A stretch of DNA of 64,000 nucleotides, taken from Ruminococcus sp. Its GTDB lineage: Bacteria > Bacillota > Clostridia > Oscillospirales > Ruminococcaceae. Positions 17,480 to 25,766 of the stretch are shown piece after piece. Positions within the stretch are counted from its first letter, which is position 1; the number at the start of each line of letters is the position of its first letter. The stretch is taken from positions 24,111 through 88,110 of the forward strand of contig JAILFN010000111.1 in the NCBI GenBank assembly GCA_024697545.1, written 5' to 3'. The translations under genes were made by a program, and so were the position numbers. The notes beneath the pieces are model-generated. The model saw only the letters and a list, made by a program, of their open reading frames with translations. It was not told the origin of the DNA and searched no databases.

Positions 17480-18718
17480 TTATTCGCTCTTTCTGCAAAC
17501 GGCAGTCACGCTCATGCTGCCGTTCGTGGCTTCGGCAAAGATATCTCCGTTCATCTCGTGCATAAGCCTGCGGCAGATGTAAAGCCCAAGCCCGCTGCCC
17601 GGCTTTCCGCCCGTGTTGGAGCCCCGCCAGAAGCTGTCGAAGATATGATCCTGCTCGTTCTCCGAAAGGGTACATCCGCTGTTTGTGACTGTTATAAGGC
17701 GGCAGTTTTCCTCGTCTGAAAAGCTTATGGATATGCTTTTGCCGTCGCCGTATTTTATCGCGTTCTCGATAAGGTTCTGCAATACCTCGATAAGCCTGTC
17801 GGGATCCCCGTTCATTAGGCAGTTGGAATAACTGCCGATTGAAAATTCCGTCCTGCTTTGTGAGATCTTCTCGGTATAGTAGCCCTCGATGCTCTCGATG
17901 ACCTCTTTGAGGTAGTAGTCTCGGTTTTTCACATCAAAGCTCATGAAATCGTCCGTCGAATGCTTTATTATCTCGCTCAGGAATTTTTCGATCTCGTCAG
18001 CCTTGTCCCCGATGCTCCCGTAAACCTCGCTTATCTTTTCGGGGTCTTTGTATATCCCCTTTGAAAGCGCTCTTGAATAAAGCTTTATCGCCGAAAGGGG
18101 AGTCTTGATATCGTGCGAAAGTGAGAGTATCATCGTTTTCTCCGCCTTTGCGTGCTCAAGCTCGTTCTTCTTTGAAGTCTCGAGCTTTTCTCTCAAAAGG
18201 TCAAGTCCCCAGATGAACTTGCCGAAATATCTGCTTTTTTCCTCTTTCAGCGGCTCGGTGAGGTTTCCCTTTGAAAGTTCTATCGGCAGGCTGCTTATTC
18301 TGTTGAACGGCTTTATCATTCTGTTTTTAAGATACAGCAGTACAGCCAGAACGGCAGCTGCCATGATCGCGAAACCGATGTTTACCGTCTTGAACAGCTC
18401 GTTGAAATAGTCGCTGTCCGTGTGGTCGTATTCTATGCGGTAAGTCCCGCTGTCGGTGCAGTATATGAAGTATTCGCAACCTTTTTTGACAAATACCGCT
18501 TCCTCGGGATCGTCGTACCTGAAAACGCCCCGTATCGTCTTGTAGTCGTCGGGGTCGGTCTCTTTCCCGTTGTCGATCTCGTTCTTCACGCGGTTTATCT
18601 CGACAAGGTAGTACCCGTTATCGCTCTTATTCTGCCTTGTGATAATGTGATCCACCGTGAGTACGATCGTAAGAATAAGCGCCAGTATCACTGCGATCAG
18701 TCTGTTGAAGCTTTTCAT
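17480..18718 (-). CDS. Sensor histidine kinase
   Basis: 412 residues. Helix 1 (about residues 7-24), an extracellular segment of about 85 residues, helix 2 (about 112-131), a HAMP-like linker, the phosphoacceptor His202 in LSHDIKTPLSAIKLYSRAL, an N box (LIENAIKYGD) and G2 (GSGLGLYI). The G1 region reads VTNSG, without the usual Asp. It starts 1 bp after the response regulator stop, so the pair is translationally coupled. With the ABC transporter upstream on the same strand, it probably senses a peptide or envelope stress that the transporter relieves; this is inferred from context only. Confidence 0.92.
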   Translation of the reverse strand: MKSFNRLIAVILALILTIVLTVDHIITRQNKSDNGYYLVEINRVKNEIDNGKETDPDDYKTIRGVFRYDDPEEAVFVKKGCEYFIYCTDSGTYRIEYDHTDSDYFNELFKTVNIGFAIMAAAVLAVLLYLKNRMIKPFNRISSLPIELSKGNLTEPLKEEKSRYFGKFIWGLDLLREKLETSKKNELEHAKAEKTMILSLSHDIKTPLSAIKLYSRALSKGIYKDPEKISEVYGSIGDKADEIEKFLSEIIKHSTDDFMSFDVKNRDYYLKEVIESIEGYYTEKISQSRTEFSIGSYSNCLMNGDPDRLIEVLQNLIENAIKYGDGKSISISFSDEENCRLITVTNSGCTLSENEQDHIFDSFWRGSNTGGKPGSGLGLYICRRLMHEMNGDIFAEATNGSMSVTAVCRKSE

Positions 18719-18719
18719 G

Positions 18720-19385
18720 TCAGTGCTCCCAGCGGTATCCCTTTCCCCATACGGTAACTATGTGCTTCGGGGACTTCGGGTCTTTCTCCATCTTTTCTCT
18801 AAGCCACTTGATATGCACGGTAAGCGTCTGCGGCTCCGATTCGCTGTCGGGACCCCATATGCGGTTGAAGAGAACTTCTTTTGCGAGCGTCTGCCCCGCG
18901 TTCTCTATGAGTATTCTCAGCAGCTCAAATTCCTTTGCCGTCATCTGTATCTGTCTGCCGCTTTTGGTAACGGTGCTGTCTGCAAGGTTAAGCGTTATGT
19001 CGCCGTCGGTGATGTTGTCGATGGCGAGCCGCCTTTTGAATATGCCCTTGATCTTCGCGATGAGTATGTCTATGTCATATGGCTTTTCGATGTAATCGTC
19101 AGCCCCGAGTATCAGCCCCGTGAGCTTGTCCTCGCGGTCTACCCGCGCTGTCAGTATCATTATCGGCGTGTTGCCCTGCTCGCGTATCCTGCGGCATACC
19201 GCAAACCCGTCTATCCCCGGAAGATTGATGTCGAGCAGTACGAGCCTTGCTCCGTATTTCTCAAAAATGCTGAGTGCTTTCTCACCTGTCGCGGCAGGGC
19301 TGACCGTGTAGCCCTCCGCCCGCAGAAAGTCACAGATAAGCTCGCAAAGCTCCTTGTTGTCTTCAACTATAAGTATGTCGGTCAT
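18720..19385 (-). CDS. OmpR/PhoB-family response regulator
   Basis: 221 residues: receiver domain with the phosphoacceptor Asp52 in LLDINLPG and EKPYD lysine motif, then a winged-helix output domain ending GYRWEH. The cognate kinase follows directly. A promoter of its own lies at 19406-19434, so the two-component pair can be expressed apart from the ABC genes upstream. The ribosome site is GGTGGTGAT. Confidence 0.93.
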   Translation of the reverse strand: MTDILIVEDNKELCELICDFLRAEGYTVSPAATGEKALSIFEKYGARLVLLDINLPGIDGFAVCRRIREQGNTPIMILTARVDREDKLTGLILGADDYIEKPYDIDILIAKIKGIFKRRLAIDNITDGDITLNLADSTVTKSGRQIQMTAKEFELLRILIENAGQTLAKEVLFNRIWGPDSESEPQTLTVHIKWLREKMEKDPKSPKHIVTVWGKGYRWEH

Positions 19386-19405
19386 ATCATCACCACCCGG
19401 ATACT

Positions 19406-19434
19406 ATTGTATCATATATGAGACTTTTTTGCAA
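19406..19434 (-). promoter_or_regulatory. Promoter of the two-component pair
   Basis: On the minus strand TTGCAA (19434-19429) and TACAAT (19411-19406) have a 17-bp spacer, 20 bp before the response regulator start. Confidence 0.7.
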
Positions 19435-19472
19435 GGGTTATTTTTCAGGTCAGCGCCGAAGCCGTGCCCGCG

Positions 19473-20231
19473 TTACCAGCCCATTTCAAGCAGCCAGTTG
19501 TTTAGCGCACGCTCGCGGTCGCGTTCTGAGCTTTCGCGGTCTACATCATACTCTCCCTTTATCACCCCGTCAACTATAAAGAGTACCCTTGTACACCTCG
19601 CTGCGACCTTTGCGTCGTGCGTTACCAGCATGATGGTCGTGCCATCGTTGTTGAGCTTTGTCAGCTCTTCCATAACTTCGTCAGAAGAGGTGCGGTTGAG
19701 AGCGCCTGTCGGCTCGTCGGCAAATATCATCTGCGGGTGGTTTATCATGCTGCGGCATATGCAGGCTCGCTGAAGCTGTCCGCCCGATACTTCGTTGATG
19801 TCGTTGTCCGCGATCTCGGCGATCCCGAGCTTGTGCATAAGCTCTCTACCGCGTGAGGTCGTCTTGCTGCGGCTCTCCTTTGATTTGCTTGATTTGATGG
19901 CGGGGAGTATGATGTTGTCCAGCACCGAAAGATTCTTCATCATATACATCTGCTGAAAGATGAAGCCCATGTCATCGAGCCTGAGCTCGGCAAGCTCGTT
20001 TTCCTTTAGCGCTGATATATCCTTCCCGCAGAATTCTACCTTGCCCGCAGTCATCCTGTCCATTCCCGAAACGGTGTAGAGCAGTGTGGACTTGCCCGAG
20101 CCCGAAGGCCCCATGACAGCTACCATCTCACCCTCCTCGATCTTGAAGCTTACGTTGCGAAGAACGTTGTTCTGCCTCTTGTTTACGATGTATGTCTTGC
20201 AAAGCTCATTTACGTCAAGTATAGTTTTCAT
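19473..20231 (-). CDS. ABC transporter ATPase, MacB/LolD type
   Basis: 252 residues. Walker A GPSGSGKST, Q-loop FIFQQMYM, signature VSGGQLQRACI and Walker B MIFADEPTGAL are all intact; the last is typical of ATPases serving FtsX-type permeases. It lies 14 bp after the permease gene on the same strand, and the partner permease is the preceding gene. Likely exporter or detoxification module for peptides or lipids. Confidence 0.92.
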   Translation of the reverse strand: MKTILDVNELCKTYIVNKRQNNVLRNVSFKIEEGEMVAVMGPSGSGKSTLLYTVSGMDRMTAGKVEFCGKDISALKENELAELRLDDMGFIFQQMYMMKNLSVLDNIILPAIKSSKSKESRSKTTSRGRELMHKLGIAEIADNDINEVSGGQLQRACICRSMINHPQMIFADEPTGALNRTSSDEVMEELTKLNNDGTTIMLVTHDAKVAARCTRVLFIVDGVIKGEYDVDRESSERDRERALNNWLLEMGW

Positions 20232-20245
20232 AGTGTTATTCTCCT

Positions 20246-22615
20246 TTATTCGATGTTCGATGTGTCTGATGCCTTTATCGTTTTTGTGTAGAGCGATGTC
20301 AGGAATGCGCTGAGAGTTGTGACCGCCATTATCACCGCAGGGTAGATCAGGAATATCTCCAGCGGGTCAAACTTGTATTCTATCTTGCCGATAGCGCCCA
20401 TCGTGCTGAATGCAGGCTCCATCACGATGGAGGTGAGCGGTATGCAGAGTGCAGCGGATATTATTTCTGCTGCTGCCAGTACTACGGCAAAACGAAGCGT
20501 GTGAAGGCTTATGACAGATCTGCTCTTGAATCCGAGTGCTTTCATAAGCGCTATCTCCGACTTCTCCTTTGTGATGAAGGAACGCTCCATCAGTATGCTG
20601 ATAAGCGCTATGATGATGAGCGAGAGTATCAGCACCATGTCTCTTACGGTAGAAATGGTGTCGGCGACCCCCATGCAATCCTTTGTAAAGCCTGTGTTGT
20701 CAAATATGTTCTCGGTGTCGAAAATGTCCTTGAGCTTTTCCATGCGCTGTGCTATAACTTCCTCGTCGGGGTCGTCGTCGAAATCAACCTGATAGTAGAA
20801 TGTCATTGCGGGCGGTATGTCTGCAATGTCCAGTTTTTCGCAGAGCCTTCCGCAGTTGCCCAGATTGGTGAAGCTCTGGAAAAGTCCGGTGACTATATAT
20901 TCATCCGTTTTGTCGTTTATAGTAAGCTTTACGCTGTCGCCTATATCGCAGCCGAGACTGTCGGCTATCTGCTTTGTAAGCGCTATCTCGTTTTCAAGTA
21001 CAGGCGCTGAGCCGTTCGTGTACTGGTAGTCGGTGGTCTTTGTATCTGCACACCATAAAAATGTCACGTTGTTTTTTGTTCCGTTGAACTCCGCAGGGAT
21101 CTTGTACCATGTCTCCAGCCATACATCGCCGGGCATACCGTTTTCGCTGAGTATCTCTTCTACCTTGCGGTTCGTCTCTTCAACTGTTTCTATGCCCGCC
21201 ATGGTGTTCATGGAAAGGTCGTTGTCGGAAATGAACACATCCGAAGGCTTTACCATCATAAGGTACAGCAGCGAATCGCTGTCGAGCGTCCTTGCGGTGG
21301 TCGAGAGTATCATTACTATCGCTGTGGTTATGGTGAAGATAAGGGTTATCATGCCGAACTGACGCGGCGCAGAGAGTATGTCGTTTATGGTCATGAATCC
21401 TGTGCTCCCGAGCCTGCTTCTGCCGAGACTCATAACGCTGCGTTTCTTGAATCTCTCGCCTGTCTGACCGTTTCTTACTGCATCGATGGGGGAGAGCTTC
21501 TTTATCTTTTTGGTGCAGCTCCAGCAGAAGAGCAGTATCATCAGAACTACGCCTATGCTGCAAAGCGTTCCGTAAAGTACCGAATTGTCATTGCCGAGCA
21601 CCATGTTCTTGCTGACTGCCGAAAGAAGCAGATCGCCGAAGGGTATGCTTGCGAAGTAGCCGATGACAGCGCCTGTCACCGCAATGCCGAAGTATTTTAC
21701 AAGATACAGCCCCCTGATGGAAGCGTTCTTTAGCCCAAGCGCCTTCATAACGCCTATCTCCCTGAACTCCTCACTGATGGTGAAGCTTATGGTGAATCTT
21801 AATACGGTAAATGATACCGCCATAAGACCTATGCTGAGCACCAGCAGTATCGCGGCTATCATCACATTCATAAGGTTCGTCATTTTCACCATAGACTTTG
21901 TGAAGTTGAATATCAGACAGTTTGAGATCTCTGCTGTGCTTTCCTCAAAGTCTCTGTTGTCAGTGTGGTTGACGTAGTACATCTTGCCCGTGCTGTATTC
22001 GGCTGTTGTCTTGTCCTTGAGTATCTCCTCATAATCCTCGCGGTTTAAAAGGAATCTCGGATTGCTCATCATTTCTGACCCCAGTAGCGCGTCCTTTATG
22101 AATCCGCCGAACTCAAGGTCCATCTCGATGCCGTTCATCTCTATGCTCAGCTTGTCGCCCGGCTTTATCCCCGATTTCCTTATGCTCGCTCCCGAGATGT
22201 ATACCTTGCCCTTCTCGACCTTTTTGAGTATATCATCGTCTGAAGTGAACAGGTTCAGATAACAAGCATCTACACTTTGTAATATCCCGACTCCCGAGAA
22301 GTCGTACAGCTTCTCACCGCCGCGCTTGATGTTTGAAGAATTGACATAGAAAACATCCTCGCTGCCGTATTTGGTAACGTATTCGCAGCTGTCAAGGAAT
22401 TCGTTGACTTTTTGAGTGTTTTCTTCGCCTCTTACGGCGCAGAAGTAATCGGTCATGCCCGACTTGTCAAAGAAGTAGTCCAGCCCGTTCGTGACCGAAA
22501 CGATGTTGTTTACGCTCGAAGCCGCGAACATCGCCGAAAGAATAACAAATATCAGCAGTATGATGTTCATCGTCTTTTTGCGCTTCAGGTCTTTTTTCAG
22601 TATTCTGAAATACAT
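20246..22615 (-). CDS. FtsX-type ABC transporter permease
   Basis: 789 residues. An N-terminal helix (about residues 16-36) is followed by an ectodomain of about 200 residues, a bundle of three helices with the FtsX signature (EEFREIGVMKALGLKN), a second N-terminal-like helix and ectodomain, and a final FtsX bundle (KSEIALMKALGFKSRS). This duplicated layout is that of LolC/MacB-like mechanotransmission permeases. The start was set at the ATG before YFRILKKDLK because CGAGGAAAC lies 5-10 bases upstream; a longer start 57 bases earlier would add a charged leader. First gene of a four-gene operon with the ATPase and a two-component system. Confidence 0.9.
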   Translation of the reverse strand: MYFRILKKDLKRKKTMNIILLIFVILSAMFAASSVNNIVSVTNGLDYFFDKSGMTDYFCAVRGEENTQKVNEFLDSCEYVTKYGSEDVFYVNSSNIKRGGEKLYDFSGVGILQSVDACYLNLFTSDDDILKKVEKGKVYISGASIRKSGIKPGDKLSIEMNGIEMDLEFGGFIKDALLGSEMMSNPRFLLNREDYEEILKDKTTAEYSTGKMYYVNHTDNRDFEESTAEISNCLIFNFTKSMVKMTNLMNVMIAAILLVLSIGLMAVSFTVLRFTISFTISEEFREIGVMKALGLKNASIRGLYLVKYFGIAVTGAVIGYFASIPFGDLLLSAVSKNMVLGNDNSVLYGTLCSIGVVLMILLFCWSCTKKIKKLSPIDAVRNGQTGERFKKRSVMSLGRSRLGSTGFMTINDILSAPRQFGMITLIFTITTAIVMILSTTARTLDSDSLLYLMMVKPSDVFISDNDLSMNTMAGIETVEETNRKVEEILSENGMPGDVWLETWYKIPAEFNGTKNNVTFLWCADTKTTDYQYTNGSAPVLENEIALTKQIADSLGCDIGDSVKLTINDKTDEYIVTGLFQSFTNLGNCGRLCEKLDIADIPPAMTFYYQVDFDDDPDEEVIAQRMEKLKDIFDTENIFDNTGFTKDCMGVADTISTVRDMVLILSLIIIALISILMERSFITKEKSEIALMKALGFKSRSVISLHTLRFAVVLAAAEIISAALCIPLTSIVMEPAFSTMGAIGKIEYKFDPLEIFLIYPAVIMAVTTLSAFLTSLYTKTIKASDTSNIE

Positions 22616-23013
22616 TTTGTTTCCTCGCTTTCTGTGTGTCTCGTTTTCCGTGATCTCATTATAGCACGGCAATTATTAAAAAATCCTTAAACACTTTTTC
22701 GCCCCTCAAAGACCCTCCGAAAGGCACTTTTTTAAGCGTTATATACAATGTTTGTGTAGGAAAACTATTACTATTGCTCAAAAAAATTGCGTCAAAAGGC
22801 TAGTAAACGTTGCCAATAGGTACAATTTAAGATTTATTAATTTTTATTTTTTGTTTGAATATACAAAAATTACGGAATCTTTAAAAAAATGTGTTAGGGT
22901 ATTTGACAAATAAAAAAAAATAGTATATAATAATGCTATGGAAAGTAGATGAAATAATGGCTTTTTACGCGGTTTGAAGCTATTTCGCGTGAAAAGAAAC
23001 GGAGGAATTTAGT
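22616..23013. other. Divergent intergenic region between ABC permease and HU genes
   Basis: 398 bp. A minus-strand TATAAT at 22663-22658 lacks a consensus -35, as expected for an activator-dependent promoter of the ABC operon. AT-rich sequence follows up to the HU promoter. No open frame with a ribosome site is seen. The HU leader has ACGCG/CGCGT arms (about 22968-22990) that could form a hairpin. Confidence 0.45.
22903..22931 (+). promoter_or_regulatory. Strong sigma-A promoter of the HU gene
   Basis: TTGACA (22903-22908) and TATAAT (22926-22931) both match consensus with a 17-bp spacer. Confidence 0.92.
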
Positions 23014-23292
23014 ATGAAAAAGTCTGAACTTATCGCAGCTATAGCAGAGAAAGGCGGCTTCACAAAGAAGGAGTCGGAAGCTATGCTCAAGCTGTTCACC
23101 GAAACTGTTACCGAGGCTCTCGCAAACGGTGAAAAGGTCTCTGTTTCAGGTTTCGGCGTATTCAATGTTACCGACCGCGCAGCGAGAGATACCGTAAACC
23201 CCGCTACCAAGAAGGTACAGCATATCGAGGCAAGAAAGGCTCCCGTATTCAAAGCCTCCAAGGCTCTGAAGGAAGCCGTTGACCATAAATAA
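23014..23292 (+). CDS. hup: HU-family nucleoid protein
   Basis: 92 residues, the usual HU length. It starts MKKSELIAAIAEKGGF and has the DNA-binding arm region VSGFGVFNVTDRAARDTVNPAT and the C-terminal FKASKALKEAV. It bends and compacts DNA as a dimer. GGAGG precedes the ATG, a perfect promoter drives it, and a Lys/Ala-rich gene follows after 20 bp in the same transcript. Confidence 0.97.
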   Translation: MKKSELIAAIAEKGGFTKKESEAMLKLFTETVTEALANGEKVSVSGFGVFNVTDRAARDTVNPATKKVQHIEARKAPVFKASKALKEAVDHK

Positions 23293-23312
23293 AACAATAG
23301 GAGGATACCGTT

Positions 23313-23636
23313 ATGGCAACTAAGAAGGTTGAAGAAGCAAAGACAGAAGCAGTAAAGACTGAGGCAGCTAAGCCCGCTGAAAAGAAGGCTCCCGCAAAGA
23401 AGACTGCTGCAAAAAAGACACCTGCTGCAAAGAAGACCGATGAGAAAAAGGTCGTTACGGTTGTTGAGTTTGCTGATAAGCAGGTAGATGTTGATGCTGT
23501 TGCTGAAGCTTGCAGAGCTGATTTCAAGGCTAACAGCAAGGGTCATATAAGGACCATCAATGTTTACATCAAGCCCGAAGACAACGCTGCATATTATGTA
23601 GTAAACGGCAAGGTGAACGGCAAGGTCGATCTTTGA
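23313..23636 (+). CDS. Lys/Ala-tailed DUF6465 protein
   Basis: 107 residues. Residues 1-47 are built from Lys, Ala, Thr and Pro (PAEKKAPAKKTAAKKT), like a histone H1 tail; the C-terminal 60 residues are a small domain ending in IKPEDNAAYYVVNGKVNGKV, the DUF6465 signature. The function of DUF6465 is not known. The basic tail and the position directly behind HU suggest a DNA- or RNA-binding role in the nucleoid, which is an inference. GGAGG is present upstream. Confidence 0.88.
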   Translation: MATKKVEEAKTEAVKTEAAKPAEKKAPAKKTAAKKTPAAKKTDEKKVVTVVEFADKQVDVDAVAEACRADFKANSKGHIRTINVYIKPEDNAAYYVVNGKVNGKVDL

Positions 23637-23658
23637 TATCCGAATTTTGTACACGGAG

Positions 23659-23687
23659 GACAGTCGTGAAAACGGCTGTCTTTTTTT
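23659..23687 (+). terminator. Terminator of the HU operon
   Basis: GACAGTCGT (23659-23667) pairs with ACGGCTGTC (23672-23680, one G-U) around GAAA, followed by seven T. Confidence 0.93.
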
Positions 23688-23688
23688 G

Positions 23689-23717
23689 TTGACATATCAG
23701 CCGCCTTATTGTATAAT
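23689..23717 (+). promoter_or_regulatory. Sigma-A promoter of ligA
   Basis: TTGACA (23689-23694) begins just after the preceding terminator T run, and TATAAT (23712-23717) is 17 bp away; both are consensus. Confidence 0.9.
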
Positions 23718-23755
23718 AATATGTGTATGCAAAACTTTATGTCAGGAGAGATCAG

Positions 23756-25720
23756 ATGAACGCTCAGAAAATCGAACGGATGAAAGAGCTGAACGCCTTG
23801 CTCGAAAAAGCGGCCGAAGCTTATTATAACTCAGGCTCCACAATAATGTCAGATGCCGAATACGATAAGCTCTATGATGAACTTGAATCCCTTGAAAAGG
23901 AAACGGGGGTAGTGCTGGGCGGCAGCCGCACACAGAAGGTCGGCTTTGAAGTCACCTCCTACCTGCCGAAGGTGGCTCACCCCCGTCGTATGCTTTCGCT
24001 CGATAAGACCAAAAGCCGCGAAGAACTCGCAGCGTGGCTGGGCGATCACAAGGGTCTGCTGTCATGGAAGCTCGACGGTCTGACTATATGCCTGTACTAC
24101 GACGACGGAAAGCTTACTCAGGCTGTCTCCCGCGGCAACGGCGAAGTCGGCGAGGATATGACAGCTAACGCCCGCCATATCAAGGGTATACCCGCACAGA
24201 TTCCTTTTAAGGGGCATCTCGCCCTGCGCGGTGAAGCACTTATCGGCTATACCGATTTTGAACGTGTCAACAACACCCTCCCCGAAGGCGCAGAGCCATA
24301 CAAGAACCCCCGCAATCTCGCGTCGGGAACTCTCCGCAGCCTTGACTCGAAGATAGTTGCCGAACGCTCGGTGAACTTCTTCGCTTTCGCTCTTGTTTCA
24401 GCCGAAGGATATGAAAACAATTCCTTCGCCGAACGCCTTGACTGGCTTGCCTCTATGGGCTTTCAGTGCGTTTACGGAAAGCTTGTCGATAAGGCTACCG
24501 TTGCCGATACCGTCGCCTGGTTCGAGCGTGAGATACAAGGCAACGATTTCCCCTCGGATGGTCTTGTGCTTACCTTTGACGATGTAGCTTACGGTCAGAG
24601 CCTCGGCGAGACTGTCCACCACCCCAGAAACGGTATAGCGTTCAAATGGGCTGACGAAACGGCAGACACCACCCTGCGTGAGATCGTCTGGTCTCCGAGC
24701 CGCACGGGTCTTATCAACCCCGTCGCCGTATTCGATACCGTTGAGCTGGAGGGAACGTCCGTTTCCCGTGCTTCGCTTCATAACATTAGTATTATGAAAA
24801 AGCTCAACCTCGCGGTAGGCGATAACGTGTCGGTCTATAAGGCGAATATGATTATCCCTGTTGTCGGCGAGAACAATACGCCTCACGATACCGATGTTGT
24901 AACGCCTGCGCTTCCCGATGCCTGCCCCGCCTGCGGCGCAAAGCTTGAGCTTCGCTGCTCCGATGATGGCGTTGAAACGCTTTTCTGCCCCGATCACGAC
25001 TGTCCCGCCAAGCATATCGGCAGGTTCGAGCATTTTGTCTCCCGCGATGCCATGAACATCGTCGGTGTGTCCTCGTCTACTATCGAAGACCTCGTTGACA
25101 ACGGCATTGTACGCACCTATCGCGATCTTTTCCATCTTTCCGAACACAGGGAGAAGATCATTTCGCTTGAAGGCTTCGGCGAAAAGTCCTACGATCAGCT
25201 TGTATCAGCCGCAGAAGCCGCCCGCAATACCGAGCTTTACAGAGTTCTGTATTCTCTCGGTATACCGAATATCGGGCGTTCCGCTTCTCGCCTTATCTGC
25301 GCCGAGTATCATTCCCCCGCCGAGCTTGAAAAGCTCACCGCCGAACAGCTGACGCTGATAGACGGCATCGGCGAGGTGCTCGCCAACGATTACGTTAGCT
25401 TCTTCAAAAAGCAGTCGAACCTTGACGAATATCACGCGCTGCTCGCCGAGCTGAAAATAAAAGAGCCCGAGCAGACCAATGCTGATTCGGGCATAGCAGG
25501 GAAGACCTTCGTTATAACGGGCTCGGTCAATATTTGGAAGAATCGTAATGAGCTTAAAGCCTTTGTCGAAGCAAACGGCGGTAAGGTGGCTTCGGCTGTC
25601 TCCGGCAAGACCGATTATCTCATAAACAACGACTCGGCTTCAACGTCGGGCAAGAACAAAAAAGCCAAAGAACTCGGTGTTCCGATAATAACCGAGGAAG
25701 AATTCAAGGCTATGGTTTGA
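23756..25720 (+). CDS. ligA: NAD-dependent DNA ligase
   Basis: 654 residues. The nucleotidyl-acceptor Lys105 lies in SWKLDGLTI; the adenylation core continues with NPRNLASGTLR; a four-Cys zinc finger (CPACG...CPDHDC) and HhH region follow, and a C-terminal BRCT domain (GKTFVITGSVN) ends the protein. It seals nicks in replication and repair using NAD. AGGAG at 23744-23748 sets ATG 23756; an in-frame ATG at 23723 overlaps the promoter region. Terminates against a convergent gene. Confidence 0.96.
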   Translation: MNAQKIERMKELNALLEKAAEAYYNSGSTIMSDAEYDKLYDELESLEKETGVVLGGSRTQKVGFEVTSYLPKVAHPRRMLSLDKTKSREELAAWLGDHKGLLSWKLDGLTICLYYDDGKLTQAVSRGNGEVGEDMTANARHIKGIPAQIPFKGHLALRGEALIGYTDFERVNNTLPEGAEPYKNPRNLASGTLRSLDSKIVAERSVNFFAFALVSAEGYENNSFAERLDWLASMGFQCVYGKLVDKATVADTVAWFEREIQGNDFPSDGLVLTFDDVAYGQSLGETVHHPRNGIAFKWADETADTTLREIVWSPSRTGLINPVAVFDTVELEGTSVSRASLHNISIMKKLNLAVGDNVSVYKANMIIPVVGENNTPHDTDVVTPALPDACPACGAKLELRCSDDGVETLFCPDHDCPAKHIGRFEHFVSRDAMNIVGVSSSTIEDLVDNGIVRTYRDLFHLSEHREKIISLEGFGEKSYDQLVSAAEAARNTELYRVLYSLGIPNIGRSASRLICAEYHSPAELEKLTAEQLTLIDGIGEVLANDYVSFFKKQSNLDEYHALLAELKIKEPEQTNADSGIAGKTFVITGSVNIWKNRNELKAFVEANGGKVASAVSGKTDYLINNDSASTSGKNKKAKELGVPIITEEEFKAMV

Positions 25721-25726
25721 TAAATA

Positions 25727-25760
25727 AAACGGCTGTAAGGATCTCTCCTTGCAGCCGTTT
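25727..25760. terminator. Bidirectional terminator between ligA and the acyl-CoA ligase gene
   Basis: A 14-bp stem (25727-25740 with 25747-25760, one G-U) has a better T run on the minus strand. Confidence 0.85.
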
Positions 25761-25766
25761 GACTTA

